Assembly (NCBI GenBank): GCA_965227945.1
Contig: CBDDGQ010000006.1
Coordinates: 1,240,001-1,304,000 of the forward strand
Direction of reading: 5' to 3'
Source: Azorhizobium sp965227945
GTDB lineage: Bacteria > Pseudomonadota > Alphaproteobacteria > Rhizobiales > Xanthobacteraceae
DNA length: 64,000 nucleotides
Shown here piece after piece: positions 46,966-58,867 of the stretch. Each line of letters begins with the position of its first letter. Positions within the stretch are counted from its first letter, which is position 1. Below the pieces are notes generated by a model that was given only the letters and a program-made list of their open reading frames with translations, did no database searches and was not told the origin of the DNA. Made by a program: the position numbers and the translations under genes.

Positions 46966-48390
46966 TCAGGCGCGGGCGTAGATGTCCTCCAGGCGAACGA
47001 TGTCATCCTCACCCAGATAAGAGCCGGTCTGCACTTCGATCAGTTCCAGCGGAATGCGGCCGGGATTGGCGAGCCGGTGGACGCCGCCGCACGGCAGGTA
47101 GGTGGATTCGTTCTCATGAACCGTGAAGACTCGCTCCCCGAGCGTGACTTCGGCCGTTCCACGCACCACCACCCAATGCTCGGCGCGGTGGTGATGCTTC
47201 TGCAGCGACAACGTGCCGCCGGGCTCCACCACGATCTTCTTCACGTGGAACCGGTCGCCGCGGCAGATGGTCTGGTAGGTGCCCCACGGACGGTGCATCT
47301 TCAGATGCTCGTTCACTTCATTGCGCTTCGCGGCCGAAAGGTGCGCCACCAGCGCCTTGACCTCCTGGCTGCGCTGCGACGGCAAGACCAGCACAGCGTC
47401 ATCGGTGGCGATCACCGACAGCCCGTCGAGGCCGATACCGGCCACCAGCTTGCCATCGGAATAAACATAGGCATTGCGGCTGTCGCTGAGGCTCACCGGA
47501 CCGCGCGTCACATTGCCGTCCGCATCGGCCTCGTTCACCGCATGCACCGCATCCCAGGCGCCAATGTCGGACCAGCCGAAATCGCCGGCCACCACCGCGG
47601 CGGCTGTGGTGTGCTCCAGTACGGCGAAATCGATGGATTTGGATGTGGCGGCGCCAAAGGCCGCCGCGTCGAGGGTGAGGTACCCCTGATCCTCCCGCGC
47701 CCGCTCCACCGCCTGCTCCACTGCGGCGGTGGTGGCCGGCTCAAACAGCGCCCCCTCCGACAGCAGGAGACCAGCGGGAAAGAGGAAGTTGCCGGAATTC
47801 CAGAGGTAGCCCTCCGCCACATAGCGCTCGGCCGTTGCAGCGTCGGGCTTTTCCACGAACCGCTCAACCTTGGCCGCGGCCCCCTGCAACAGGGGCGTGC
47901 CGCACTTGATGTAGCCATAAGCGGTGCTCGGCCCCCGAGGGGAAATGCCGAAGGTCACGATGGCCCCTGACGCCGCCGCGGCCGCGGCCTGCGCGACGCA
48001 GGCCATAAAGGCCGGCGTGTCATCGACGGCGTGATCGGCCGCCAGGGCCAGAATGAGCGTGTCGGCGCCGTAGCGGTCCCGCACGAAGGCGGCGGCTGCC
48101 AGCAGGGCCGGTCCACTGTCGCGCCGGGTCGGCTCCAGGAGGACCGTGGCGGTCACCCCGATCTCCGCCGCCTGGCGCCTGGCCAGGAAGCGAAAGTCGC
48201 TCGCCGTAATCACAACCGGGGGATGGAAATCGGCCTCCGAGGCCACCCGCATCAGCGTGTCCTGGTAGAGGGTCTGGTCCGAAACCAGGGCAAGAAACTG
48301 CTTGGGGAGACTCTGCCGCGACAACGGCCAGAGGCGTGTCCCCGTCCCGCCAGCAAGAATGACGGGAACAATCTTTTGGCGCGCGAACAT
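46966..48390 (-). CDS. manC: Mannose-1-phosphate guanylyltransferase/mannose-6-phosphate isomerase
   Basis: A 474-residue bifunctional type II enzyme. The N-terminal nucleotidyltransferase domain has VILAGGTGTRLWPLSRQSLP and FVEKPDAATAERYV; the C-terminal cupin isomerase domain has MHRPWGTYQ, HHHRAEHWVVV and GGVHRLANPG. It makes GDP-mannose, the substrate of Gmd. I chose the ATG at 48390 because it carries GGAAGAGG just upstream and begins right before the conserved strand. It is separated from gmd and rmd by about 6.8 kb, so GDP-mannose supply is probably controlled on its own. Confidence 0.9.
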   Translation of the reverse strand: MFARQKIVPVILAGGTGTRLWPLSRQSLPKQFLALVSDQTLYQDTLMRVASEADFHPPVVITASDFRFLARRQAAEIGVTATVLLEPTRRDSGPALLAAAAFVRDRYGADTLILALAADHAVDDTPAFMACVAQAAAAAASGAIVTFGISPRGPSTAYGYIKCGTPLLQGAAAKVERFVEKPDAATAERYVAEGYLWNSGNFLFPAGLLLSEGALFEPATTAAVEQAVERAREDQGYLTLDAAAFGAATSKSIDFAVLEHTTAAAVVAGDFGWSDIGAWDAVHAVNEADADGNVTRGPVSLSDSRNAYVYSDGKLVAGIGLDGLSVIATDDAVLVLPSQRSQEVKALVAHLSAAKRNEVNEHLKMHRPWGTYQTICRGDRFHVKKIVVEPGGTLSLQKHHHRAEHWVVVRGTAEVTLGERVFTVHENESTYLPCGGVHRLANPGRIPLELIEVQTGSYLGEDDIVRLEDIYARA

Positions 48391-48516
48391 GGCCTCTTCC
48401 CCACAACCGAAGGTACCTGGGTCGCATGGGGTGGCGGGATCCGTCACTGCGAGAAAATGCCGCGCCCGCCGCCCACGGGGTCAACTCGCCATCTCTACAA
48501 GAATACCTTCGTGCAC

Positions 48517-49101
48517 CTACCGATGCGCGCCAGGCACCCAGAGCACGTCGTTGGCCCCATGGCCGTTCACATAGCGGCCGATCACGAACAGCAGGTCCGA
48601 CAGGCGATTCACATAGTGGATCGCGGCGGCCCCCACGGTTTCGCCGGGGTGCTGGGCCAGAGCGACGATCTCCCGTTCCGCCCGGCGGATGACGGTGCGC
48701 GCCAGATGCAGATAGGCCGCTGCAGGGGTGCCGCCGGGCAGGATGAAGGAGTGCAGGGGCGGCAGTTCCGCATTCAGCCGGTCGATATCCTCTTCCAGGC
48801 GGGTAACCTGTGCCGGAACGATGCGCAGCGCCTCATAGGCGGGTGGCGGCGCATCGGGCCGCTCGGGCACGCAGAGGTCTGCACCCAGATCGAACAGGTC
48901 ATTCTGCACCCGGGCCAGAATGGCATCGATGGCCGGCTGGCCCGCCAGGTGAAGGCGGACGATGCCGAGGGCCGCGTTCGCCTCGTCGATGGTGCCATAG
49001 GCCGCCACCCGCAGGTCATATTTGGCCACCCGCTCGCCGCTGCCGAGGCCGGTGGTGCCGTCATCGCCCGTGCGGGTGTAGATTTTGTTCAGCTTAACCA
49101 T
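48517..49101 (-). CDS. Cob(I)yrinic acid a,c-diamide adenosyltransferase, PduO type
   Basis: A 194-residue trimeric-type ATP:cob(I)alamin adenosyltransferase. The ATP-binding N-terminus IYTRTGDDGTTGLGSGERV, the central TIDEANAALG and the C-terminal cobalamin-side RRAEREIVAL and NRLSDLLFV are all present. It makes adenosylcobalamin. It is followed on the same strand by nothing for about 130 bp before manC, and is preceded by a small membrane protein gene. Confidence 0.92.
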   Translation of the reverse strand: MVKLNKIYTRTGDDGTTGLGSGERVAKYDLRVAAYGTIDEANAALGIVRLHLAGQPAIDAILARVQNDLFDLGADLCVPERPDAPPPAYEALRIVPAQVTRLEEDIDRLNAELPPLHSFILPGGTPAAAYLHLARTVIRRAEREIVALAQHPGETVGAAAIHYVNRLSDLLFVIGRYVNGHGANDVLWVPGAHR

Positions 49102-49143
49102 GAACCGCCCCGTCGCCCCTGCCCTGTTTGCCCGTCGAAGGCT

Positions 49144-49338
49144 CTAATGCCGCATGGCGAAGATGGTGGCCATGATGATCACGAGCGCTACGAACTGGAA
49201 CAGCACGCGCAGCTGCATGAGCTTCTGTGAACGCTGCGGCGAGCCGCCGGAGGCCAGGTTCGCCAAGCCGAGGATCAGCACCCCGGCGACGCTGGCCAAG
49301 GCAAGCGGGATCAACAGGTAGATGGACCAATGCACCAT
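49144..49338 (-). CDS. Twin-transmembrane small protein (HIG1-like)
   Basis: A 64-residue protein with two hydrophobic helices (IYLLIPLALASVAGVLILGL and LFQFVALVIIMATIF) and a short polar loop (SPQRSQKLMQLRV) between them. This is the twin transmembrane protein found beside the PduO adenosyltransferase gene in many Hyphomicrobiales. It looks like bacterial HIG1-type proteins associated with respiratory complexes, but the function is not established. It ends 42 bp before the adenosyltransferase start. Confidence 0.75.
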   Translation of the reverse strand: MVHWSIYLLIPLALASVAGVLILGLANLASGGSPQRSQKLMQLRVLFQFVALVIIMATIFAMRH

Positions 49339-49604
49339 GGGTGTAACCTTTCCGCCCGCCGCGCAGCGTCACCAGGGGCGCCAAGACGCAATCGAAACCG
49401 TCCCTAGCATAGCGCGAATTCGGGCACGGTCACGAGCGGCCGCAGCCCCTGGGCCGCAGGTTGAGGATTTGCAGACCTTGCGTTGAACGCAGAGCCGTTA
49501 TGCGTGAGATGTCGCCAGAATGACAATTGGCGCTTGAATATTGCGCTGCATCGGGGCACGGACAACCGCCATTGCCTCAGCCCCGTGCCGCAGAGCCTGT
49601 CTCC

Positions 49605-51026
49605 ATGCCTCCCCGCAGACCCTCCCCCACCGCTGCCCCCAAGTCCGCCCGCCGCAGCGCCGCCAAGTCCGTGCCGCGCAGCCCCGCCGCGATCCCGGCG
49701 CCCACGGCGACGCGCACCGCCGGCGCACCGACAAGCCGTCATCCGCTGAGCGGCAATGATATCCGCACGCTGGTACTGTCCGCTTTGGGCGGGGCGCTGG
49801 AATTCTACGATTTCATCATCTTCGTCTATTTCGTCACGGTGCTGGGGCACCTGTTCTTTCCGCCGGAGATCCCCGGTTGGCTGGTGCAGTTGCAAGCGTT
49901 CGGCATCTTCGCCGCCGGTTACCTGGCTCGCCCGCTGGGGGGCATCGTCATGGCCCATTTCGGCGACACGCTGGGCCGCAAGCGCATGTTCACCTTGTCC
50001 ATCTTCCTGATGGCCCTCTCCACCCTGGGCATCTCCTTCCTGCCCAGCTACGCCACCATCGGCTATGCGGCGCCCGTTCTGCTGCTGCTGATGCGGGTAT
50101 TGCAGGGCGCGGCCATCGGCGGCGAAGTACCCGGAGCCTGGGTCTTCGTGTCCGAGCACGTGCCCCAGCGCCATGTGGGCCTCGCCTGCGGCATCCTCAC
50201 CTGCGGCCTGACGGCCGGCATCCTGCTGGGCTCCCTGGTGGCGACCGCGACCAATACGCTGTTCACCCCCGCCGATATCCTGGCCTATGCGTGGCGCATT
50301 CCGTTCCTGCTCGGCGGCGTGTTCGGGTTCGTGTCGGTCTATCTGCGGCGCTGGCTGCAGGAAACCCCGGTGTTCAAGGAAATGAAGGCGCGCCGGGAAT
50401 TGGCGGCAGACCTGCCGCTCAAGGTGGTGCTGCGCCGGCACGGGCGGGCCGTGATCGTCTCCATGCTGCTCACCTGGGTGCTCACCGGCGGCATCGTGGT
50501 GGTGATCCTGATGACCCCGACCCTGCTGCAGACCCGCTACGGCATCGCCGCCCCGCTGGCCTTGCAGGCCAACAGCGTGGCCACCTTCTTCCTGTCGGTG
50601 GGCTGCGTGCTCGCAGGACTGCTGTGTGATCGCTTCGGTGGCGGCCGGGTTCTGGCCATCGGCAGCGTGGCCTTGGCGGCCGCCACCTATGCCCTCTACA
50701 CCCTGGTGGGGCCGCGTCCGGATCTGCTGGTGGTGCTGTACGGGGTGGCGGGTCTCACCGTGGGGGTGATCGGCGCCGTTCCCTATCTCCTGGTGCGGGC
50801 CTTCCCGTCCGCGGTGGCGTTCACGGGCGTCTCGTTCTCCTACAATGTGTCCTATGCGGTGTTCGGCGGGCTCACCCCGCTGGCGGTCACCCTGGCGCTG
50901 CAGGTGGATCCGCTGGCCCACGCCCACTACCTGCTGCTCATCTCGGCCATCGGGGCGGCCCTCGGCGTGTTCGTGACCCTGACCGCCCGCACCGCGCCGG
51001 CCACCGGCGCAGGCGCGCGCGCTTGA
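49605..51026 (+). CDS. MFS transporter, metabolite:H+ symporter (MHS) type
   Basis: A 473-residue membrane protein with about 12 helices. After a basic, Pro/Ala-rich cytosolic start of about 50 residues come LEFYDFIIFVYF (helix 1, MHS signature), HFGDTLGRKRMF (the MFS loop 2-3 motif) and VLQGAAIGGEVPGAWVFVSE. These match proline/betaine- or citrate-type symporters of the ProP/MHS group; the substrate is not identifiable. The ATG at 49605 was chosen over an upstream in-frame TTG. It is divergent from the small membrane protein, with 266 bp between. Confidence 0.85.
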   Translation: MPPRRPSPTAAPKSARRSAAKSVPRSPAAIPAPTATRTAGAPTSRHPLSGNDIRTLVLSALGGALEFYDFIIFVYFVTVLGHLFFPPEIPGWLVQLQAFGIFAAGYLARPLGGIVMAHFGDTLGRKRMFTLSIFLMALSTLGISFLPSYATIGYAAPVLLLLMRVLQGAAIGGEVPGAWVFVSEHVPQRHVGLACGILTCGLTAGILLGSLVATATNTLFTPADILAYAWRIPFLLGGVFGFVSVYLRRWLQETPVFKEMKARRELAADLPLKVVLRRHGRAVIVSMLLTWVLTGGIVVVILMTPTLLQTRYGIAAPLALQANSVATFFLSVGCVLAGLLCDRFGGGRVLAIGSVALAAATYALYTLVGPRPDLLVVLYGVAGLTVGVIGAVPYLLVRAFPSAVAFTGVSFSYNVSYAVFGGLTPLAVTLALQVDPLAHAHYLLLISAIGAALGVFVTLTARTAPATGAGARA

Positions 51027-51320
51027 CGGGCCCACGATGGGCCGGTGGCCCCGCCCGCCGGCGCGTGATCCGCTGGCGGTACCTCCGGCGGGCGCGAGGC
51101 TGGATCCAATCTGCCTGGGATACTCGCTGGCATTGCAGTGCAGCATCAATGCAATCGAAAGAATTGATCGCTGGACGAGCCCCTCTGATCTGAGGTTAAG
51201 TTGTAGGGTGCAAATTATTGAGCGGCGAAACTCCAGGCGCTTGCCCTGATGCAAGCTTGGGGCAAGCCTGAGTTCATTTGCTCATCCTGTTCTTGCACAC
51301 CACCCGGATTGGGCTTTGAA

Positions 51321-53354
51321 ATGGCTGCTTTAAAACTCGGCATCGGCGTCAAACTCGGCATCGTCTCGGGTATCTTGGTACTTCTGTCCGCGGGCGTTAT
51401 ACTTAGCCGACAGATCGCGGCCAGTCGCATCGATGCCGCGGGCCAGCTGTCCCAAGTGCATAACCAGATCGTTGCCCAGACCGAGGAAGCCAGCTTCCTC
51501 CTCAACAGCATCCAGGTGAACGCCAAGGACATTCGCCTCTCCTTCAGCGCTGGACAGATCGATGGCCTGCTGGGCAAGGTCACCAGCGATGTGGCCAAGG
51601 CCAACGCGTTGCTGGACGGCGCGCTGACCATGGCCAACACCACGGAAGCCGGCGACCTCTATGCGCGCATAAAGGCGCAGATGAATGAGATCGGCGCCGC
51701 CACCGCGGATGTGGCCAAGGCGCAGAAGGCGGAGCTGGCCTCGTTCGACCAGCGCACCGGCATCACCGTGCGCTGGGACAGCGCCCTCGACGACGCCAAG
51801 GCCGCCTTGCTGGATCTGAATTCCCGCCAGGGCGAGAATGCGGTGGCTGATCTGGCGCTGCTGGATCGCAAGCTGCAACAGATCAACCTGTCCTCCTGGC
51901 GCTTCATCGCGACTGAGGATGCCAAGCAATTGCCGATCATCGACATGAATGAGAAGGCCGGCCGCGCCACGCTGGATTCCGTCAGCCAGGCCGCCGGCAC
52001 CGACCCGCTGATCGCCTCGACGGTGAAGTCGGTGCGCAACTTTTTCGACGATTATCTGAAGGCGGTGCGTGAGGGCATCGTCCAGGTGCAGACCAAGCGG
52101 ACGATCCTCGATCAGCGCACCCTGCCGGCCATTGCGGAAGCCACCCGGCAGCTGGGCGTCGCCACGGCCAGGGCCACCGAGGGGGCGAAGGCCGCGGAAG
52201 CCGCGTCGGCCGCCGCATTGTCCAACGGACTCCTCCAGATCCTGCTGTTCTCCGGCATCGCCATCCTGGCGTCGCTGGCCTCCGCTTTGTACTCGGTGTT
52301 CGGGGTCGCCCGGCCCATCAAGCATGTCAGCGACGCCATGGAGCGGGTCTCCGCCGGGGATTACCGCACCGAAGTCCCCTACGCGTCTCGCAATGACGAA
52401 TTGGGCGACCAGGCGCGGGCGCTCACCGTGTTCCGCGACGGGCTGGCGGAGGCCGATACCCTGCGCCGCGCGCGGGAAAGCGCCGAAAAGGAAGCGGCCG
52501 AGCAGCGCAAGCGCGACATGCATGCACTGGCCGACAATTTCGAGGCCGCCGTTGGCGCCGTGGTGGACACCGTGGCCTCCGCCGCCACTCAGTTGCAGCG
52601 CGCCGCCGAGACCTTGAACCGGACCTCGGAAGAGACCACCGCCCAGGCCACTGCCGTCGCTGCAGCGGCCAACCAGGCCACCACCAATGTGCAGACGGTG
52701 GCCGCAGCCATCGAGGAATTGTCCGCCTCGGCCCGCGAGATCGGCTCCCGCCTCGCCCGCTCCAACGAGGTCACCGACCGGGCGGTCTCGGAAGTCGATC
52801 ACACCAACGATCAGATGACCGAGCTGCGCTCGTCCGCGGACCAGATCGGCACCATCATCGGCCTGATCGACAGCATCGCCGGCCAGACCAATTTGCTGGC
52901 GCTGAACGCCACCATCGAATCCGCCCGCGCCGGCGAAGCCGGCCGCGGCTTTGCCGTGGTGGCGCAGGAGGTGAAGGGTCTCGCTGGCCAGACCGCCAAG
53001 GCCACCGCCGACATTTCCGAGCGCATCTCCGGCATCCAGGATTCCACCGGCGACGTGCTGGGCGCGATCACCGGCATCAGCCGGACGATCACCGAGATCA
53101 GCGAAGGCACCACCGCCATCGCCGCCGCCATGGAAGAACAGAACGCCACGACGTCGGAAGTCGCCCGCAACATCCAGCAGGCGGCCGCGGGCACCAATGA
53201 GGTGACCATGAACATTGTCGGCGTGGAGCGGGCCGCCCAAGCCTCCTCCAGCGCCGCGATGCAGGTTTTGTCCTCCGCGACGGACCTGTCGCGGCAGGCG
53301 GAGGCCTTGCGCGCCGAGGTGCAGCATTTCGTCGGCACGGTTCGCGCCGCCTAA
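51321..53354 (+). CDS. Methyl-accepting chemotaxis protein (copy 1)
   Basis: A 677-residue chemoreceptor: membrane helix about 8-32, helical periplasmic sensor about 33-305 (HBM-like length), second helix about 310-335, HAMP about 335-390 (VARPIKHVSDAMERVSAGDY), then the coiled signalling domain with the highly conserved hairpin tip SIAGQTNLLALNATIESARA. There is no C-terminal CheR-docking pentapeptide. The ATG at 51321 begins just before the first helix. The signalling half is nearly identical at DNA level to the next gene, while the sensor parts differ. No other chemotaxis genes are nearby. Confidence 0.9.
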   Translation: MAALKLGIGVKLGIVSGILVLLSAGVILSRQIAASRIDAAGQLSQVHNQIVAQTEEASFLLNSIQVNAKDIRLSFSAGQIDGLLGKVTSDVAKANALLDGALTMANTTEAGDLYARIKAQMNEIGAATADVAKAQKAELASFDQRTGITVRWDSALDDAKAALLDLNSRQGENAVADLALLDRKLQQINLSSWRFIATEDAKQLPIIDMNEKAGRATLDSVSQAAGTDPLIASTVKSVRNFFDDYLKAVREGIVQVQTKRTILDQRTLPAIAEATRQLGVATARATEGAKAAEAASAAALSNGLLQILLFSGIAILASLASALYSVFGVARPIKHVSDAMERVSAGDYRTEVPYASRNDELGDQARALTVFRDGLAEADTLRRARESAEKEAAEQRKRDMHALADNFEAAVGAVVDTVASAATQLQRAAETLNRTSEETTAQATAVAAAANQATTNVQTVAAAIEELSASAREIGSRLARSNEVTDRAVSEVDHTNDQMTELRSSADQIGTIIGLIDSIAGQTNLLALNATIESARAGEAGRGFAVVAQEVKGLAGQTAKATADISERISGIQDSTGDVLGAITGISRTITEISEGTTAIAAAMEEQNATTSEVARNIQQAAAGTNEVTMNIVGVERAAQASSSAAMQVLSSATDLSRQAEALRAEVQHFVGTVRAA

Positions 53355-53377
53355 GGTTCTTGCTGCAAGGCAATATC

Positions 53378-53405
53378 AGCGCCCCGAAAGCGTATTCGGG
53401 GCGCT
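53378..53405 (+). terminator. Hairpin after first chemoreceptor gene
   Basis: AGCGCCCCGAA and TTCGGGGCGCT form a perfect 11-bp stem with a 6-base loop, 24 bp after the stop. There is no T-run, so it is either a terminator needing help or a 3'-end stabiliser. Confidence 0.55.
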
Positions 53406-53611
53406 GCTCTCGGCCCCGGGGCGTTAAATTGCTGACGATGCTTCCGGTCTGAAGCGCCCATCTTTGGCCCAACGGATTGGATAGTTCGCCAAGAACTTGT
53501 TCACCCCTTTGATTCTCCAGGGGATTTTTCCGCCTTTTTCCAATGCAAGGTCCGGGCAAGCCTGGACTCGCCCTGATGTGCGCCAAAATCGCCCATCCGG
53601 GACCTGTACAC

Positions 53612-55636
53612 ATGGCAAAGCTGAAGCTTGGAATTGGACTGAAGCTCGGGGTGGCCTCAGCCATTTTGATCCTGCTGTCCTTCGGCGTCATCGTGAGCCG
53701 ACAGGTGGCCATGCATGCCATTGCCAGCGCCAATGACGAGGCCCGGCAACAGTCCGACGTGATCGAAGAACTGCAGAATCTCGGGCTGCTGCTGAGCCGG
53801 ATCCGGCTGAGCGCCGCCGAGATGCGCCTGTCGTTTGCCAATCTCGATAATGAAAACTTCATGAAGCAGGTGAACAAGGACATCGTCACCGCCAAGAAAC
53901 GGCTCGATGACGCGCTGGCGATCGAACCGCACGAAGACGACCGCGCGGCCTATCGCAAGCTCGAAGCCCTGTTCGACAAGATCGGCGGCGCCATTACCGA
54001 CCTCTACCAGACCGAGGTGGCCCAGTTGGACGCGGCCGATGTCCGGCCCGGCATCCGGCTCGCCGCCCGGTCCGGATTCGCGACGCTCGCGGCCCAGATG
54101 TCCGAAGTGGGCGACGCCGACGGCGCGAAGGAAGTCGCCCCGCTGGAAGCCATTCTCGACCAGGTGAACATGGCCTCCTGGAGTTATATCGTCGAAGAGG
54201 ACCCCAAGCAGCTGGCGTTCATCGCCGCGAATGGAGACGCGGGTCGCAAGGTGCTGGAAGGCATCCAGGAGCGTCTGGGGGGCATCAGCATGATCGCCGC
54301 CAGCCTGGCTCCGGCCCGCAAGGCCTTCGACGACTATCTCCAGTCCGTTCAGACCGGCCTTGATCAGGTTCAGGCGCGCGAGAAGATCGTCCGGACCCGC
54401 ATCGAGCCGCTGATGTCGGAGGTGACCCGGGAGCTCAAGACCATCACCGACGAGGGCATCAAGCAGTCAAAGGATGCCGACATCCAGGCGGCCGCGGCAC
54501 TGGAGAATGGCATGCAGCAGATCCTGGTCTTCTCCATCATCGCCATCCTGGCGGCGGTGGCGGCCGCCCTGTACTCCGTGTTCGGGGTCGCCCGCCCCAT
54601 CCAAAATGTCAGCGCCGCCATGAAGCAGGTGTCTGCCGGCGATCTGGAGACCGCCGTGCCGTACGAGAACCGCGGCGACCAGGTGGGAGACCAAGCCCGC
54701 GCGCTCATCGTGTTTCGCGACGGGCTGTCGGAGGCCGAGCGCCTGCGCGCCGACCGCGAAACGGAGGAGCGCCAGGCCGCCGAGCAGCGCAAGCGCGACA
54801 TGCACGACCTAGCCGACCGGTTCGAGGCGGCCGTGGGCGCGGTGGTGGATACGGTGGCCGCCGCCGCCACCCAATTGCAGCGCGCTGCGGAAACCCTGTC
54901 GCGCACCTCGGAGGAGACCACGGCCCAGGCCACCACGGTCGCCGCCGCCGCCAACCAGGCCACCACCAATGTGCAGACGGTGGCCGCGGCCATCGAGGAA
55001 TTGTCCGCCTCCGCCCGTGAGATCGGCTCCCGCCTCGCCCGCTCCACCGAAGTGGCCGAGCGGGCGGTCTCGGAAGTCGATCACACCAACGGCCAGATGA
55101 CCGAGCTGCGCTCGTCCGCCGACCAGATCGGCACCATCATCGGGCTGATCGACAGCATCGCCGGCCAGACCAATTTGCTGGCGCTGAACGCCACCATCGA
55201 ATCCGCCCGCGCCGGCGAAGCCGGCCGCGGCTTTGCCGTGGTGGCGCAGGAGGTGAAGGGCCTCGCTGGCCAGACCGCCAAGGCCACCGCCGACATTTCC
55301 GCCCGCATCACCGGCATCCAGGGCTCCACCGGCGACGTGCTGGGCGCCATCACCGGCATCAGCCGCACCATCACCGAGATGAGCGAAGGCGCCACCGCCA
55401 TCGCCGCCGCCATGGAAGAACAGAACGCCACGACGGCGGAAGTGGCCCGCAACATCCAGCAGGCCGCCAGCGGCACCAATGATGTCACGGCGAACATCGT
55501 CGGCGTGGAGCGCGCCGCGCAGGCGTCGTCCGCCGCAGCCCTGCAGGTGCTGACCTCCGCCACGGACCTATCGCATCAGGCCGAGGCGCTGCGGGCCGAA
55601 GTGCTGAACTTCCTGGCGACCGTCCGCGCCGCATGA
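53612..55636 (+). CDS. Methyl-accepting chemotaxis protein (copy 2)
   Basis: A 674-residue chemoreceptor with the same layout as the preceding gene: membrane helix, helical sensor of about 270 residues, second helix, HAMP (VARPIQNVSAAMKQVSAGDL) and signalling domain with the SIAGQTNLLALNATIES tip. The sensor regions share the family frame (SWSYIVEEDPKQL against SWRFIATEDAKQL) but have diverged, so the two probably detect different ligands. The ATG at 53612 is the start closest to the membrane helix. The upstream DNA of the two genes is also similar (GGGCAAGCCTG), which points to duplication of the whole unit. Confidence 0.9.
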   Translation: MAKLKLGIGLKLGVASAILILLSFGVIVSRQVAMHAIASANDEARQQSDVIEELQNLGLLLSRIRLSAAEMRLSFANLDNENFMKQVNKDIVTAKKRLDDALAIEPHEDDRAAYRKLEALFDKIGGAITDLYQTEVAQLDAADVRPGIRLAARSGFATLAAQMSEVGDADGAKEVAPLEAILDQVNMASWSYIVEEDPKQLAFIAANGDAGRKVLEGIQERLGGISMIAASLAPARKAFDDYLQSVQTGLDQVQAREKIVRTRIEPLMSEVTRELKTITDEGIKQSKDADIQAAAALENGMQQILVFSIIAILAAVAAALYSVFGVARPIQNVSAAMKQVSAGDLETAVPYENRGDQVGDQARALIVFRDGLSEAERLRADRETEERQAAEQRKRDMHDLADRFEAAVGAVVDTVAAAATQLQRAAETLSRTSEETTAQATTVAAAANQATTNVQTVAAAIEELSASAREIGSRLARSTEVAERAVSEVDHTNGQMTELRSSADQIGTIIGLIDSIAGQTNLLALNATIESARAGEAGRGFAVVAQEVKGLAGQTAKATADISARITGIQGSTGDVLGAITGISRTITEMSEGATAIAAAMEEQNATTAEVARNIQQAASGTNDVTANIVGVERAAQASSAAALQVLTSATDLSHQAEALRAEVLNFLATVRAA

Positions 55637-55944
55637 CCAACGGGCGGATCCGCATAGCGTCCGATGTTTTTCCGCGACTTTTGGCCGAAAGATAAAAGAC
55701 GTCGCGGCGGAACTATTTACCGCCCCGGCGTTCAAGCCTCGCGCTGGAAAGGAAAGTGGCAAGAATTACTCGTCCATTGATGGACAGCCTACTTATGGCT
55801 CGACCCGAGGACGTTCGAAGGATATGTTCATCTTGTCGTTAGCTGCTTCCCTGGACGCTGGCGATTGAGAGACCGCCATGTCTTAGGTCGGCGCGCTCTC
55901 CCGTCCGCGACGCGTGACGATTCCTCGGCCGCCGAGGGACGGAG
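55637..55944. other. Intergenic region
   Basis: About 308 bp between the second chemoreceptor gene and a small plus-strand gene. It has an imperfect inverted repeat (CCGCGAC ... GTCGCGG, 55670-55706) without a T-run, and no convincing reading frame. Confidence 0.45.
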
Positions 55945-56121
55945 ATGGCGATGGACCGAATCATCAAAGCGAACATCGATCGCTTCACGATGCTGCTGCT
56001 CACGGAAGCCGAGCCCACCAAGCGCGCGATGATCGTCCGCCTGCTGGGGGAAGAGCACTCCAAGCGGGACGAACGGGCGAAAACCCTGGCCAGCCGTCGC
56101 GCGGCCCTGCCCGGCGCCTGA
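55945..56121 (+). CDS. Small conserved rhizobial protein, 58 residues
   Basis: A 58-residue helical, charged protein (MDRIIKANIDRFTMLLLTEA, then TKRAMIVRLLGEEHSK). GGAG directly precedes the ATG. This pattern is common as a small hypothetical protein in Rhizobiales, where its function is unknown. A second ATG two codons later may be the true start. Confidence 0.65.
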   Translation: MAMDRIIKANIDRFTMLLLTEAEPTKRAMIVRLLGEEHSKRDERAKTLASRRAALPGA

Positions 56122-56261
56122 GGCACGGGCACCCGCCCTGACACAACCGCCGGCATCGGTGCCGTAGCGGGGCTTCGGCATGCGACGCGACCCGGAAGGC
56201 GGGGCAAGGCACAGGCCTGCCTGATCCAGCGCGACCGGGCGCGACCGGCGGGCGCGCCCTG

Positions 56262-56495
56262 TCAGATGTCCGGGCGCTGTTCGGACCAGAGGCGCCAATG
56301 GGTGGGATGGACATCCACCTTCGCGCCATTGCCCGCATCCAACCATGCGCCAGCCTGTGCGCCGGCCCCCTGGCGACACGGAAAGACCAGCGCGCAGACC
56401 TCCCCCTCCTCGATCACGCAGAGTTCGAGCGGTCGATCCATGGGTGCGATGGAGATGGGCAGCCATTTTCCGGCCGGCCAGAGACGCCAGTTCAT
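56262..56495 (-). CDS. Small conserved hypothetical protein
   Basis: A 77-residue protein (MNWRLWPAGKWLPISIAPMD, then LELCVIEEGEVCALVFPCR and VDVHPTHWRLW). The pattern of W-rich ends and a central ELCVI/ALVFPC block is a small family I know from Hyphomicrobiales genomes, without assigned function. It stands alone, reading towards the small plus-strand gene. Confidence 0.65.
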   Translation of the reverse strand: MNWRLWPAGKWLPISIAPMDRPLELCVIEEGEVCALVFPCRQGAGAQAGAWLDAGNGAKVDVHPTHWRLWSEQRPDI

Positions 56496-56584
56496 GAATC
56501 AACATGACCGAAGCCGGCGACCGCCGCCTTGCGAGACATCAAGGCGCTTGGCACAACCGCCCTCGCCCGCGCCGCGGCCATGAA

Positions 56585-56610
56585 AAAAGGCGGCCCGAGA
56601 GCCGCCTTTT
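56585..56610 (-). terminator. Rho-independent terminator of pnp
   Basis: AAAAGGCGGC and GCCGCCTTTT make a perfect 10-bp stem with a 6-base loop. Read leftwards it ends in a run of six T, as expected for the end of the pnp transcript. Confidence 0.85.
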
Positions 56611-56653
56611 CAGATCGGAGCAACGACCGGGGCGCGCGGCCCCGGCATCTGCC

Positions 56654-58819
<2,166 letters not shown>

Positions 58820-58867
58820 GGAAATCTCTCTTTGTCTCAAGCGAAGCAGGAGAGCCATGAGCAAGAC

